Of a stretch of DNA of 64,000 nt, positions 1 to 7,553 are shown piece after piece. The notes beneath the pieces are model-generated. The model saw only the letters and a program-made list of their open reading frames with translations. It had not been told where the DNA came from and made no database searches. Positions within the stretch are counted from its first letter, which is position 1. Every line of letters begins with the position of its first letter. The position numbers and the translations under genes were made by a program. This stretch comes from Faecalibacterium sp. UBA1819 (GTDB taxonomy: Bacteria > Bacillota > Clostridia > Oscillospirales > Ruminococcaceae): positions 93,596 to 157,595 of the forward strand of contig DCEX01000018.1 in the NCBI GenBank assembly GCA_002315015.1. The letters are read 5' to 3'.

Positions 1-3000
1 GAAAGCGATGAAGATTGACGGTCTGGAGCTGACAGATACGCCTGTTAAGGTGCTGTGCGGAAAGCACTTCCAGCCGCAAAAACTGACGGCTCTCAAAGAT
101 TTGGGGGCAATGGCTGCCGGAAAAGTGACGGTGTGGGGCGATGTATTCCTCACCGAGCAAAAGGGCAGCAAAATGAAAATTTACTCCGTTTCCATGACGG
201 ATTACAGCGGCTCCATCAGCTTGAAAATCCGTATGAACATGACAGAGGATGGCTCTGTTTGGGAGGACTTGCAAAACGGTGACACGCTGGTGGTGCGGGG
301 AGAATGCACTTTTGACCGTTATGATAAGGACTATGTCATTTATCCTTACGATGTACTCAAGGTGGAGCGGAAAATGCGCGAGGACACCGCAGAAAAAAAG
401 CGTGTAGAGCTTCATTTGCACACAAAACAAAGCTCTATGGACGGCTTTTGTGACCCCGGCGGAATTGTCCGCTTTGCGCATAAGATGGGGCATCGCGCTG
501 TTGCCATCACCGATCACGGCGTAGTGCAGGGCTATCCCGAGGCGATGCTTGCCGCAGATGCTATCCGCAAAAAAGACCCCGGCTTTAAGCTGATTTACGG
601 CTGTGAAGCTTATTTTGTCGATGACATGGTGCCGGTTGTCTATGGGCGCACAGAAATGGGGCTGGACGGCTCGTTTATCGTGTTCGACCTGGAAACGACG
701 GGCTTGTCGCCGGCCAATTGCCATATGACGGAAATCGGCGCAGTTGTTGTAGAAAACGGGGTGATAGGGGAGAGCTATAATACCTTTGTCAACCCCGGAT
801 GCCACATTCCAGAAAAAGTGACGGAATTGACGGGCATTACCGACGAAATGGTAAAGGATGCCCCTGCCCCTACCCAGGCGCTGCAAGATTTTCTTGCTTG
901 GGTGAATGGCCGCCCGCTGATTGCCCACAATGCGCACAGCTTTGACATTCGCTTTTTAAAAGCACAGGCTGAGCGGGACGGTGTGGATTTTCAGCCGGTC
1001 TATCTTGATACCCTGCCTTTGGCACAAGCACTCTATACGGGGCTTCGCAACTATAAGCTGGATACCATTGGCAAGTATTTGGGAATTCCGCCCTTTGAGC
1101 ATCACCGCGCCTGTGACGATGCACGTGCTTTGGCGCAGATTTTTGAAAAAATGCTGGAGGATTTGCGCGCGCGAAAGATTGAAACGGTGGAGGAAATCAA
1201 TACCGGTTTAGGCGGCGCACGAGCCTTGGCGAAAAAGAATTTTCACCTGATGATTTGGGTGAAAAATCAGCTCGGCATGAAAAATTTGTATCAAATGATC
1301 AGTGCTGCCAGCATGGATTACTTTTTTAAAGTGCCGCGCATTCCGCGCAGCGTGTTAAACCGGCATCGAGAAGGACTGCTGATCGGCTCGGCGTGTGAAG
1401 CGGGCGAGCTGTACCGCGCCATTGTGGACGGTAGAAGCTTTGCCGAATTACAGGAGATTGCCTCTTACTACGACGTGCTGGAAGTGCAGCCGCTGGGCAA
1501 TAACGAGTACATGCTGCGGCAGGGCATTGTAGACAGCATGGAAAAAATTCAGGAGTTTAATGAAACGGTCATTCGATTGGGCGAAGCGCTGGGGAAACCT
1601 GTTGTCGCGACCGGTGATGTGCATTTTACCAACCCGGAGGACTATATTTACCGCTCCGTATTGCAAGCGGGCAACGGCTTTTCCGATGCCGACCAGCAAG
1701 CGCCGCTTTACTTCCGCACCACAGACGATATGCTGCGGCAGTTCAGCTATCTGCCCGCAGAAAAAGCCTTTGAAATTGTGGTGGAAAATCCCAATAAAAT
1801 TGTTGATTTGATTGACGATGACGTGCGCGCCATCCCCAAAGGCTTGTACACGCCCAGCATTGAAGGCGCGGATACCAGCTTGTGGGAGGACACTTTGCGC
1901 AACGCACGGCGGCGCTACGGCAGCCCCATGCCGCAGCTTTTGGAGGATCGGCTTTTGCGCGAGCTGGATTCCATTATCCGTCATGGTTTTGCGGTGCTTT
2001 ACGTTATCGCACAGCGTTTGGTGCTGAAAAGTGAGGACTATGGCTATTTGGTCGGCTCGCGTGGTTCCGTTGGGTCATCCGCCGTGGCGCACTTTTCGGG
2101 TATTTCAGAGGTGAACAGCCTGTCGCCGCATTATCTTTGCCCGAAATGCCAGTGGAATGAGTTCTTCACTGATGGCTCTGTGGCAGACGGCTTTGACCTG
2201 CCTGACCGCAACTGCCCGATTTGCGGCACCAAGTGCATGGTGGACGGCCATGAAATTCCGTTTGAAACCTTTTTGGGCTTTGACGGCGACAAGGAGCCGG
2301 ATATTGACCTCAACTTTTCCGGTGATGTGCAGGGGCGAATCCACCGCTACACCGAGGACATTTTCGGGAAAGACCATGTGTTTAAAGCGGGGACCATCAG
2401 CGGCTTGCAGGATAAAACCGCCTTTGGCTATGTGAAAAAATATCTGGAGGAACGATCAAAAACCGTCAACCATGCCGAGGAGCTGCGCTTGGCGCAGGGC
2501 TGCGTAGGGGTAAAGCGTACCACAGGACAGCACCCCGGCGGCATGGTCGTTGTGCCGAGCAATTATGATGTGTACGACTTTTGCCCCGTGCAGCACCCGG
2601 CGGATGATAAGGACAAAGGCGTGATTACCACGCATTTCGAGTTTAAATATCTGCACGAAACCATTTTGAAGCTGGACGAGCTGGGACACGACGTTCCCAC
2701 CATGTACAAATATCTGGAGGACATGACGGGCATTCGCATGGCGGATGTGCCGATGAACGACCAAAAGGTGATTTCCCTGCTGGTTTCCCCGGCGGCGCTG
2801 GGCGTGACAAGCGAACAGATTGACAGCTTGACGGGAACGTTTGGAATTCCTGAAATGGGTACGCACTTTGTGCGCAACATGCTGATTGAAGCACAGCCGA
2901 AAAGCTTTTCGGACTTAATTCAAATTTCCGGGCTTTCGCATGGTACAGACGTTTGGAACGGCAATGCGCAAGATTTAATCCGCGATAAAATTTGCACGAT

Positions 3001-3736
3001 TTCCGACGTAATCGGCACCCGTGACAGCATTATGACCTATTTGATGCACAAGGGCGTAGAACCGAAAAAAGCCTTTCAAATTATGGAGCTGACCCGAAAG
3101 GGAAAAGTGGCAAAAGGCGGGTTCCCCGACGGCGATGAGGAAATGCTGCGCGAGCACGGCGTGCCGGAATGGTATTTGGACAGCTGCAAAAAAATTAAGT
3201 ACATGTTCCCCAAAGGCCATGCTGTGGCCTATTTGATGGCGGCGGTGCGGCTGATGTGGTTTAAGGTGTACCATCCGCTGGCGTTTTACGCCACCTTTTT
3301 CACTGTGCGCGGTGAAGATATTGACTATGAAGCCGCCGTCGGCGGGGCAAAGGTGGCAAAGCAGCACATCCGCGAAGTGGAAATGCGTTTGCGCGAAGAA
3401 AAGAAGGCAAAGGACGAAGAAATTTTGGCCAGCCTGCAAATCGTAAACGAAATGCTCCAGCGCGGATATGAATTTTTGCCCATCCGCATTGGCAAAAGCC
3501 GTGCAAAGGTGTATGTCATCGAGGACGGAAAAATTCGTCTGCCGTATATGGCGCTGAAAGGCTTGGGCGACAGCGTTGCCAATGCAATGGAAGAAGCGAC
3601 CATGAACGGGCAAAGCTATCTTTCCGCCGATGAACTGCAATCGGCAACCGGGGCTTCGTCCACTATTATGGACGCGTTAATGCAAATTGGCGCATTAGGC
3701 GATTTGCCCAAATCAAATCAGGTTTCTTTCTTTTAA
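1..3736 (+). CDS. polC: DNA polymerase III subunit alpha, PolC type (5' end missing)
   Basis: Replicative polymerase of low-GC Gram-positives with built-in proofreading. The reading frame is open to the left edge, and 1242 residues follow the first Met at position 8, against about 1430 in full PolC, so the N-terminal domain lies outside the window. Counting from that Met, an OB-fold nucleic-acid domain (about 30-120) precedes the PHP domain with HLHTK at about 135. A DEDD exonuclease is inserted in the PHP domain (FDLETTG at about 226, AHNAHSFD, CDDARAL). The polymerase core carries PDIDLNFSG near residue 764. The PHP-with-inserted-exonuclease order separates PolC from DnaE. The gene ends with a TAA, and a strong terminator lies about 140 bases downstream. 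Confidence 0.97.
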   Translation, partial: KAMKIDGLELTDTPVKVLCGKHFQPQKLTALKDLGAMAAGKVTVWGDVFLTEQKGSKMKIYSVSMTDYSGSISLKIRMNMTEDGSVWEDLQNGDTLVVRGECTFDRYDKDYVIYPYDVLKVERKMREDTAEKKRVELHLHTKQSSMDGFCDPGGIVRFAHKMGHRAVAITDHGVVQGYPEAMLAADAIRKKDPGFKLIYGCEAYFVDDMVPVVYGRTEMGLDGSFIVFDLETTGLSPANCHMTEIGAVVVENGVIGESYNTFVNPGCHIPEKVTELTGITDEMVKDAPAPTQALQDFLAWVNGRPLIAHNAHSFDIRFLKAQAERDGVDFQPVYLDTLPLAQALYTGLRNYKLDTIGKYLGIPPFEHHRACDDARALAQIFEKMLEDLRARKIETVEEINTGLGGARALAKKNFHLMIWVKNQLGMKNLYQMISAASMDYFFKVPRIPRSVLNRHREGLLIGSACEAGELYRAIVDGRSFAELQEIASYYDVLEVQPLGNNEYMLRQGIVDSMEKIQEFNETVIRLGEALGKPVVATGDVHFTNPEDYIYRSVLQAGNGFSDADQQAPLYFRTTDDMLRQFSYLPAEKAFEIVVENPNKIVDLIDDDVRAIPKGLYTPSIEGADTSLWEDTLRNARRRYGSPMPQLLEDRLLRELDSIIRHGFAVLYVIAQRLVLKSEDYGYLVGSRGSVGSSAVAHFSGISEVNSLSPHYLCPKCQWNEFFTDGSVADGFDLPDRNCPICGTKCMVDGHEIPFETFLGFDGDKEPDIDLNFSGDVQGRIHRYTEDIFGKDHVFKAGTISGLQDKTAFGYVKKYLEERSKTVNHAEELRLAQGCVGVKRTTGQHPGGMVVVPSNYDVYDFCPVQHPADDKDKGVITTHFEFKYLHETILKLDELGHDVPTMYKYLEDMTGIRMADVPMNDQKVISLLVSPAALGVTSEQIDSLTGTFGIPEMGTHFVRNMLIEAQPKSFSDLIQISGLSHGTDVWNGNAQDLIRDKICTISDVIGTRDSIMTYLMHKGVEPKKAFQIMELTRKGKVAKGGFPDGDEEMLREHGVPEWYLDSCKKIKYMFPKGHAVAYLMAAVRLMWFKVYHPLAFYATFFTVRGEDIDYEAAVGGAKVAKQHIREVEMRLREEKKAKDEEILASLQIVNEMLQRGYEFLPIRIGKSRAKVYVIEDGKIRLPYMALKGLGDSVANAMEEATMNGQSYLSADELQSATGASSTIMDALMQIGALGDLPKSNQVSFF

Positions 3737-3873
3737 GCAGAGCGGTCACAAAATAGCCTTTAGAATCTTCGTTGAAATTCATAGGCGTGCATGGAAATTC
3801 TAACGCCCTAGCCAGAAAAAGCTGTTCTGTTAATGGCACAGTACCGCATACTGACAAGATGTTCAAAACGCAT

Positions 3874-3910
3874 AAAAGGCACACAAACATGACGGTTTGT
3901 GTGCCTTTTG
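3874..3910 (+). terminator. Intrinsic terminator downstream of polC
   Basis: Perfect 15-bp inverted repeat (AAAAGGCACACAAAC and its complement) around a 6-nt loop, ending in a short T-run. It should also stop transcription from the opposite direction. Confidence 0.8.
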
Positions 3911-3928
3911 CTTTGTCGTTTTTTGTGG

Positions 3929-3934
3929 TATAAT
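3929..3934 (+). promoter_or_regulatory. Extended -10 promoter of the small membrane peptide
   Basis: TATAAT preceded by TGG (TGn extended -10). No good -35 is present at 17 bp; the closest match is TTTTGC at 3906. It lies directly behind the polC terminator and about 50 bases ahead of the peptide start. Confidence 0.6.
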
Positions 3935-3980
3935 GTTCGAGCTGCCACCCCTAGACCGGCAGAGGAAGGGGGTGTGTTGT

Positions 3981-4067
3981 TTGGACTTCATCATATCATT
4001 TCTTATCTCTGTCTTGGCAAGCGTAATCGCCTATTACATTTGCAAATGGCTGGACAGAGAAATTTAG
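3981..4067 (+). CDS. 28-residue hydrophobic membrane peptide (type I toxin-like)
   Basis: This short frame starts with TTG, 8 nt after a very strong Shine-Dalgarno sequence (AGGAAGGGGG, about 3962-3972). It encodes one predicted transmembrane helix (DFIISFLISVLASVIAYYI) followed by a charged tail (CKWLDREI). It has its own extended -10 promoter and a strong terminator at 4114-4147, so it forms a compact single-gene unit. In the 5' leader, CTGCC (3942-3946) can pair with GGCAG (3958-3962) beside the ribosome site; a second GGCAG follows the stop codon. A small hydrophobic peptide on a structured short mRNA is the pattern of type I toxins and of small membrane regulators. I see no antisense RNA promoter that would prove a toxin-antitoxin pair. 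GTG at 3972 is an alternative start. Confidence 0.55.
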   Translation: MDFIISFLISVLASVIAYYICKWLDREI

Positions 4068-4113
4068 TTGGCAGCCAGCCTTGGGCTTAAGCCACCCACC
4101 CGAAACGGAATAG

Positions 4114-4147
4114 AAAGCCCCCGGAGTTGCGACCTCCGGGGGCTTTT
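4114..4147 (+). terminator. Intrinsic terminator of the small peptide unit
   Basis: A 13-bp GC-rich stem (AAAGCCCCCGGAG with its complement) and a 7-nt loop, followed by TTTT. Confidence 0.85.
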
Positions 4148-4258
4148 CGTGTCATTTGGACACTCACATCATTTCTTTGCCTATGGGCATTATATCATAT
4201 TCCCATTTTATTTGCAATGATACACTGGAATAGAAAAAATATTTTATGGAAAACGGTT

Positions 4259-4337
4259 TAGGGCATATCTGAACACAAAGAAACGCACGGATGCTTGTAG
4301 GAAAAACTGAAAATTTTGACGTTTCAAAAAGCCCCTA
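4259..4337 (+). repeat. Dispersed intergenic repeat, most complete copy
   Basis: This 79-base stretch begins TAGGGC and ends GCCCCTA, so its ends are roughly inverted. Its first 33 bases match the complement of 26738-26770 at 28 positions. Its last 30 bases (4307-4336) match 51417-51446 at 25 positions. Much of the rest of the gene-free stretch 4148-4492 shows nothing I can name. The element carries no reading frame, so it resembles a MITE or another small non-coding repeat. Confidence 0.6.
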
Positions 4338-4492
4338 GTGTTTTTAAACTGTGACAATATGCGCGGACAGCACAAAACACCCATCCTAACAGAAGCAGGA
4401 ATATAAATTTTTGTCAAGGATGCACCGAAGAACTTTCGTTTTGCGACACATCCATTTTGGTATTTGAGGTTTACTCAATCAAGAAAAGCTTG

Positions 4493-5224
4493 TTAAGCTG
4501 CGGAATTGTCCAAAGCCCAGCGCTGTTTCCCATAGGCATGGCCGTGTCCTTGCCCCTGCCCGTGGTTCCGTCCCTGTCCTTGTCCTTGTTCTGCCGCCCC
4601 TTGGGTGGAGGGCGTCGGGGAGGTGGTAGTATCATTCTCGGGGTTTTCCAGCGCCATGATCCATTCTCTCATTTCGCGCATGGTAAGCCCCTGAACATCC
4701 TCGGCGGTGACGGTAGGGTCGAGCGCTTGAAGCTCTAAAAATGCGCGGTATTTGCCATAGGAAAGGCCGCATTCATGGGCGGCTTCGGCTTCGTTTGGCG
4801 TTATGGCATAGCAGTGGGCGTTTTGGTGTTCCTGTGTACAGCGCTCAACGCCTGCCAAAATACGCTGCGACTGTTCGTTGTCTGCTTCTACCACGGTAAT
4901 GGATAAAAGCTCATTGTTTTCTAAACGAGACTGAATTTCCGCAGTGGAAACGAGCGTTTCGACTGCTTGTTCATAGTTTAAAAATTGAAGATTGAGCGAG
5001 CCTGCCAGAGCCTTGGCGTCCTCATTCATGGGGGTGACGGACACCACGCGGTCAAAGCGGTTAACGCCAAGCTCCAGCGAGGGGTTGATGTCCACGCTGA
5101 TGACGCAGGTGGGTAAAAAATAAACCGGGTAGGCAAGAACCGCGAGAAACAGCACCGCGGCACAGGCCAAAATAGGAACCAGCCGATGCCGAGGCCGAGC
5201 GGTGTGCGCCGAGGAAAACGCCAA
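4493..5224 (-). CDS. RsgI-like anti-sigma factor C-terminal domain protein, 5' end uncertain
   Basis: The protein has a basic stretch, one transmembrane helix (about residues 14-34) and the sequence SVDINPSLELGVNRFDRVVSV. The latter is the hallmark of the extracellular part of RsgI-type anti-sigma-I factors. A G/Q/H-rich low-complexity tail follows. The N-terminal cytoplasmic anti-sigma domain of full RsgI is absent and no sigI gene is adjacent. The frame opens with TTG at 5224, directly after a TGA and without a ribosome site. A strong site (GGAGGG) with ATG sits at 5267 in another frame. That frame starts MAKKLFTGIAVVALIG and then turns into an implausible sequence ending at 5061. A frameshift near 5150-5224, or translational coupling, is likely. 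Product class fairly sure, start unsure. Confidence 0.6.
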   Translation of the reverse strand: MAFSSAHTARPRHRLVPILACAAVLFLAVLAYPVYFLPTCVISVDINPSLELGVNRFDRVVSVTPMNEDAKALAGSLNLQFLNYEQAVETLVSTAEIQSRLENNELLSITVVEADNEQSQRILAGVERCTQEHQNAHCYAITPNEAEAAHECGLSYGKYRAFLELQALDPTVTAEDVQGLTMREMREWIMALENPENDTTTSPTPSTQGAAEQGQGQGRNHGQGQGHGHAYGKQRWALDNSAA

Positions 5225-5448
5225 TCAAAGCCACAACAGCAATTCCAGTGAATAATTTCTTTGCCATCGTAATTCCCTCCGTTTTTTCTTTTTCGTTCCG
5301 TGTTTGAACCGGTTTCACCCCTAATACGAATGGGCAGTGACAATCCATTCATATGTTTTAAAAAAATTTTTAAATTTTTTTGCGTCATGTTTTCAGAAAT
5401 ACGGAAAAGAATTTTTTATTATCGTAAGACATTTAGGCGAAAAAGTCC

Positions 5449-5489
5449 AGGGGATTCTGAAAACAAAGAAATGAACGAAATTTTCTTGC
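5449..5489 (+). repeat. Dispersed intergenic repeat, left-half copy upstream of miaB
   Basis: Shares the 18-base core TCTGAAAACAAAGAAATG with the complement of 26701-26770, with weaker similarity on both sides. It runs into the -35 region of the miaB promoter. Confidence 0.55.
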
Positions 5490-5514
5490 GCAAACCATAG
5501 AAAAGTAGTATACT
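5486..5514 (+). promoter_or_regulatory. Promoter of the miaB operon
   Basis: TTGCGC, 17 bp, TATACT, 40 bases ahead of the miaB start. Confidence 0.65.
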
Positions 5515-5553
5515 AAGACAGAATATTGAATCGAAAAGGATTTGAGGGATGTC

Positions 5554-6939
5554 ATGCAGACGATTCATTTTGTAAAAAACGAGGCGGCGGCAAAGGTCAT
5601 TCTGGATTATTATCAGGATGCCCCGCCCACCGCTTTTGTTCATTCGTTCGGGTGTCAGCAGAATGTGAACGACGGCGAAAAGATTTTGGGTGTGCTGGTC
5701 AATGCGGGTTATGGCCGTGCGGCTGCGCCGGAAGAAGCCGACCTCATTATTTTTAACACCTGCGCCGTGCGGGAACATGCCGAGCAGCGGGTGTTCGGCA
5801 ACGTCGGTGCGCTCAAAAAGCTGAAAGAACAAAATCCGCGCTTAATGATTGCGGTTTGCGGGTGCATGGCACAGCAAAAGCAAATTGTGGAAAAGTTCAA
5901 GGCGAGCTATCCGTTTGTCGATATTGTGTTCGGCGTGAACGCTATTGACAACCTGCCCCAGCTGATTGCCAAGCGCATTACCGGCCATAAGCGCGTGATG
6001 CAAATGCCGGTGGAGCGAACGGAAATTGTGGAAGAAATGCCCATCCAAAGAGGGTCATCGTTCCGCGCATGGCTGCCCATTATGTACGGGTGCGACAACT
6101 TTTGCACCTACTGCATTGTGCCCTATGTGCGCGGGCGGGAGCGAAGCCGCAAAAGCGCCGATATTTTGGCGGAGTTTCGCGGCCTTTTGGCAGAGGGCTA
6201 CCGCGACATTACACTGCTGGGTCAAAATGTCAACAGCTACGGAAAAGGGCTGGACGAAGGGCTGGACTTTGCCGATTTGCTCGCCCTGCTGGATAAAGAG
6301 CCGGGAGATTACCGCATCCGCTTTATGACCAGCCATCCGAAGGACGCCACCAAAAAGCTGATTGATACCATTGCCGCCGGAACTCATCTTTCCCACCACC
6401 TGCACTTGCCCGTGCAGTCCGGCTCGAACGAAATTTTGGACAAAATGAATCGCCGCTACACGGTGGAAAGCTACCTCGATTTGATGGACTATGCAAAAGA
6501 ACGTGTGCCGGACATGACGTATTCCTCCGATATTATTGTGGGCTTCCCCGGTGAAACGGAGGAGGACTTTGAAAAAACGATGGAGCTGATCCGCCGCGTG
6601 GAATATATGCAGCTGTTTACCTTTATTTATTCCAAGCGCAGCGGGACGAAAGCGGCAGAAATGCCCGACGCTACCCCGCACGAGGAAAAAGCGGCACGCA
6701 TTGGCAAGATTGTTGCCTTGCAGGATGAAATTGTTGCCCGCTTAACGCAAAAGCTGGTGGGTCAGGTGCAGCGCGTTTTGGTGGAAAGCGAAGGCCGAAC
6801 ACCGGGCGTATTAACGGGGCGTTTGGACAATAATATGATTGTTGAGTTTGCCCAAAAAGCGCCGCTGGGGCAGTTTGCCAATGTGCGAATCACCGGCGCA
6901 AAGGGCGCCGTGCTGAAAGGCGAGCTTGCTGAAGCTTGA
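5554..6939 (+). CDS. miaB: tRNA-2-methylthio-N6-dimethylallyladenosine synthase
   Basis: Radical-SAM methylthiotransferase that adds the ms2 group to i6A37 of tRNAs, the step after MiaA, whose gene lies 5 kb downstream. The N-terminal UPF0004 domain has the auxiliary-cluster cysteines (FGCQQN, NTCAVRE, CGCMA). The radical-SAM cluster motif is GCDNFCTYC at about residues 180-187, and a TRAM domain closes the protein. Its 461 residues are typical. ATG 5554 with AGGGA upstream is preferred; the frame could also open at TTG 5542, which has AAAGGA almost touching it. First gene of the miaB-ylbF-mutS-mutL-miaA order. Confidence 0.95.
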   Translation: MQTIHFVKNEAAAKVILDYYQDAPPTAFVHSFGCQQNVNDGEKILGVLVNAGYGRAAAPEEADLIIFNTCAVREHAEQRVFGNVGALKKLKEQNPRLMIAVCGCMAQQKQIVEKFKASYPFVDIVFGVNAIDNLPQLIAKRITGHKRVMQMPVERTEIVEEMPIQRGSSFRAWLPIMYGCDNFCTYCIVPYVRGRERSRKSADILAEFRGLLAEGYRDITLLGQNVNSYGKGLDEGLDFADLLALLDKEPGDYRIRFMTSHPKDATKKLIDTIAAGTHLSHHLHLPVQSGSNEILDKMNRRYTVESYLDLMDYAKERVPDMTYSSDIIVGFPGETEEDFEKTMELIRRVEYMQLFTFIYSKRSGTKAAEMPDATPHEEKAARIGKIVALQDEIVARLTQKLVGQVQRVLVESEGRTPGVLTGRLDNNMIVEFAQKAPLGQFANVRITGAKGAVLKGELAEA

Positions 6940-6999
6940 CATGACTTTCGGCAAAGAAACAGAAAATAGAAATTTGAGAATAAAAGGAGATTGAAACTC

Positions 7000-7419
7000 A
7001 TGGCAAAATGTGCAATTGATTTGTTTAAAGAGGCCGCAGCGCAGCTGCAAAAGGAAGCGGAGTATCTGGCTCTGAAGGGTACAACCGAGAAAAATGACGC
7101 CGACGAAACACTGCAAACGCTGATTGGAGATTTCAACTTGGCTCGTATCGACTTGAACAGCGAGCTGTCGAAGTCGGCAGAAGAAAAAGACAAAGACCGT
7201 GTGGCCATGCTGAATACCCGTGTCAATGACCTGTACCAGGCCATTATGGAAAATGAAAGCATGAAGGCTTATAACGAGGCAAAGCAGGAGATGGAGACGG
7301 TGATGGCTTGGGTGAACGCCATCATCACAACGGCTGTCAACGGCGGCGACCCCATGACGGTGGAGCAGCCGACAGGCGGATGCAGCGGCTCTTGCGCTTC
7401 GTGCAGCGGCTGCCACTAA
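7000..7419 (+). CDS. YlbF/YmcA family protein with cysteine-rich tail
   Basis: A 139-residue, mostly helical protein of the YlbF/YmcA family. In Bacillus, members of this family form the Y-complex with YaaT, which carries iron-sulfur clusters and affects RNase Y processing, competence and sporulation. ATG 7000 follows AAAGGAG. The last residues form a cysteine cluster, C-x3-C-x2-C-x2-C-H, set apart by a glycine/serine linker, which could hold a metal or Fe-S ligand. Position matters: in B. subtilis, ymcA lies between miaB and cotE-mutS-mutL, so this gene occupies the ymcA slot although cotE is missing. Family assignment fairly sure, subfamily uncertain. Confidence 0.8.
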   Translation: MAKCAIDLFKEAAAQLQKEAEYLALKGTTEKNDADETLQTLIGDFNLARIDLNSELSKSAEEKDKDRVAMLNTRVNDLYQAIMENESMKAYNEAKQEMETVMAWVNAIITTAVNGGDPMTVEQPTGGCSGSCASCSGCH

Positions 7420-7436
7420 ACACAAGATGCCATTTC

Positions 7437-7479
7437 AGAAATGCACGCTTCTTTTCAAAAAGCGGGCATTTCTGTTTTT
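7437..7479 (+). terminator. Intrinsic terminator after the ylbF-like gene
   Basis: AGAAATGC pairs with GCATTTCT around an inner GCTT/AAGC stem, followed by GTTTTT. It probably attenuates rather than fully isolates mutS, since no clear new promoter is seen before 7554. Confidence 0.6.
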
Positions 7480-7553
7480 GAGCGCTAGAACGGGAAAACA
7501 GGGCACGGCGCAGAAAGGCCGTGCCCGCAGAAAACAAGAGGACGGTGCAATTC

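Noticed and set aside
3752..3810. Possible fourth copy of the dispersed repeat ahead of the polC terminator
   Set aside because: The complement starts TAGGGCGT like the other copies and has TTAGAAT/ATTCTAA arms, but the following bases do not align well enough.
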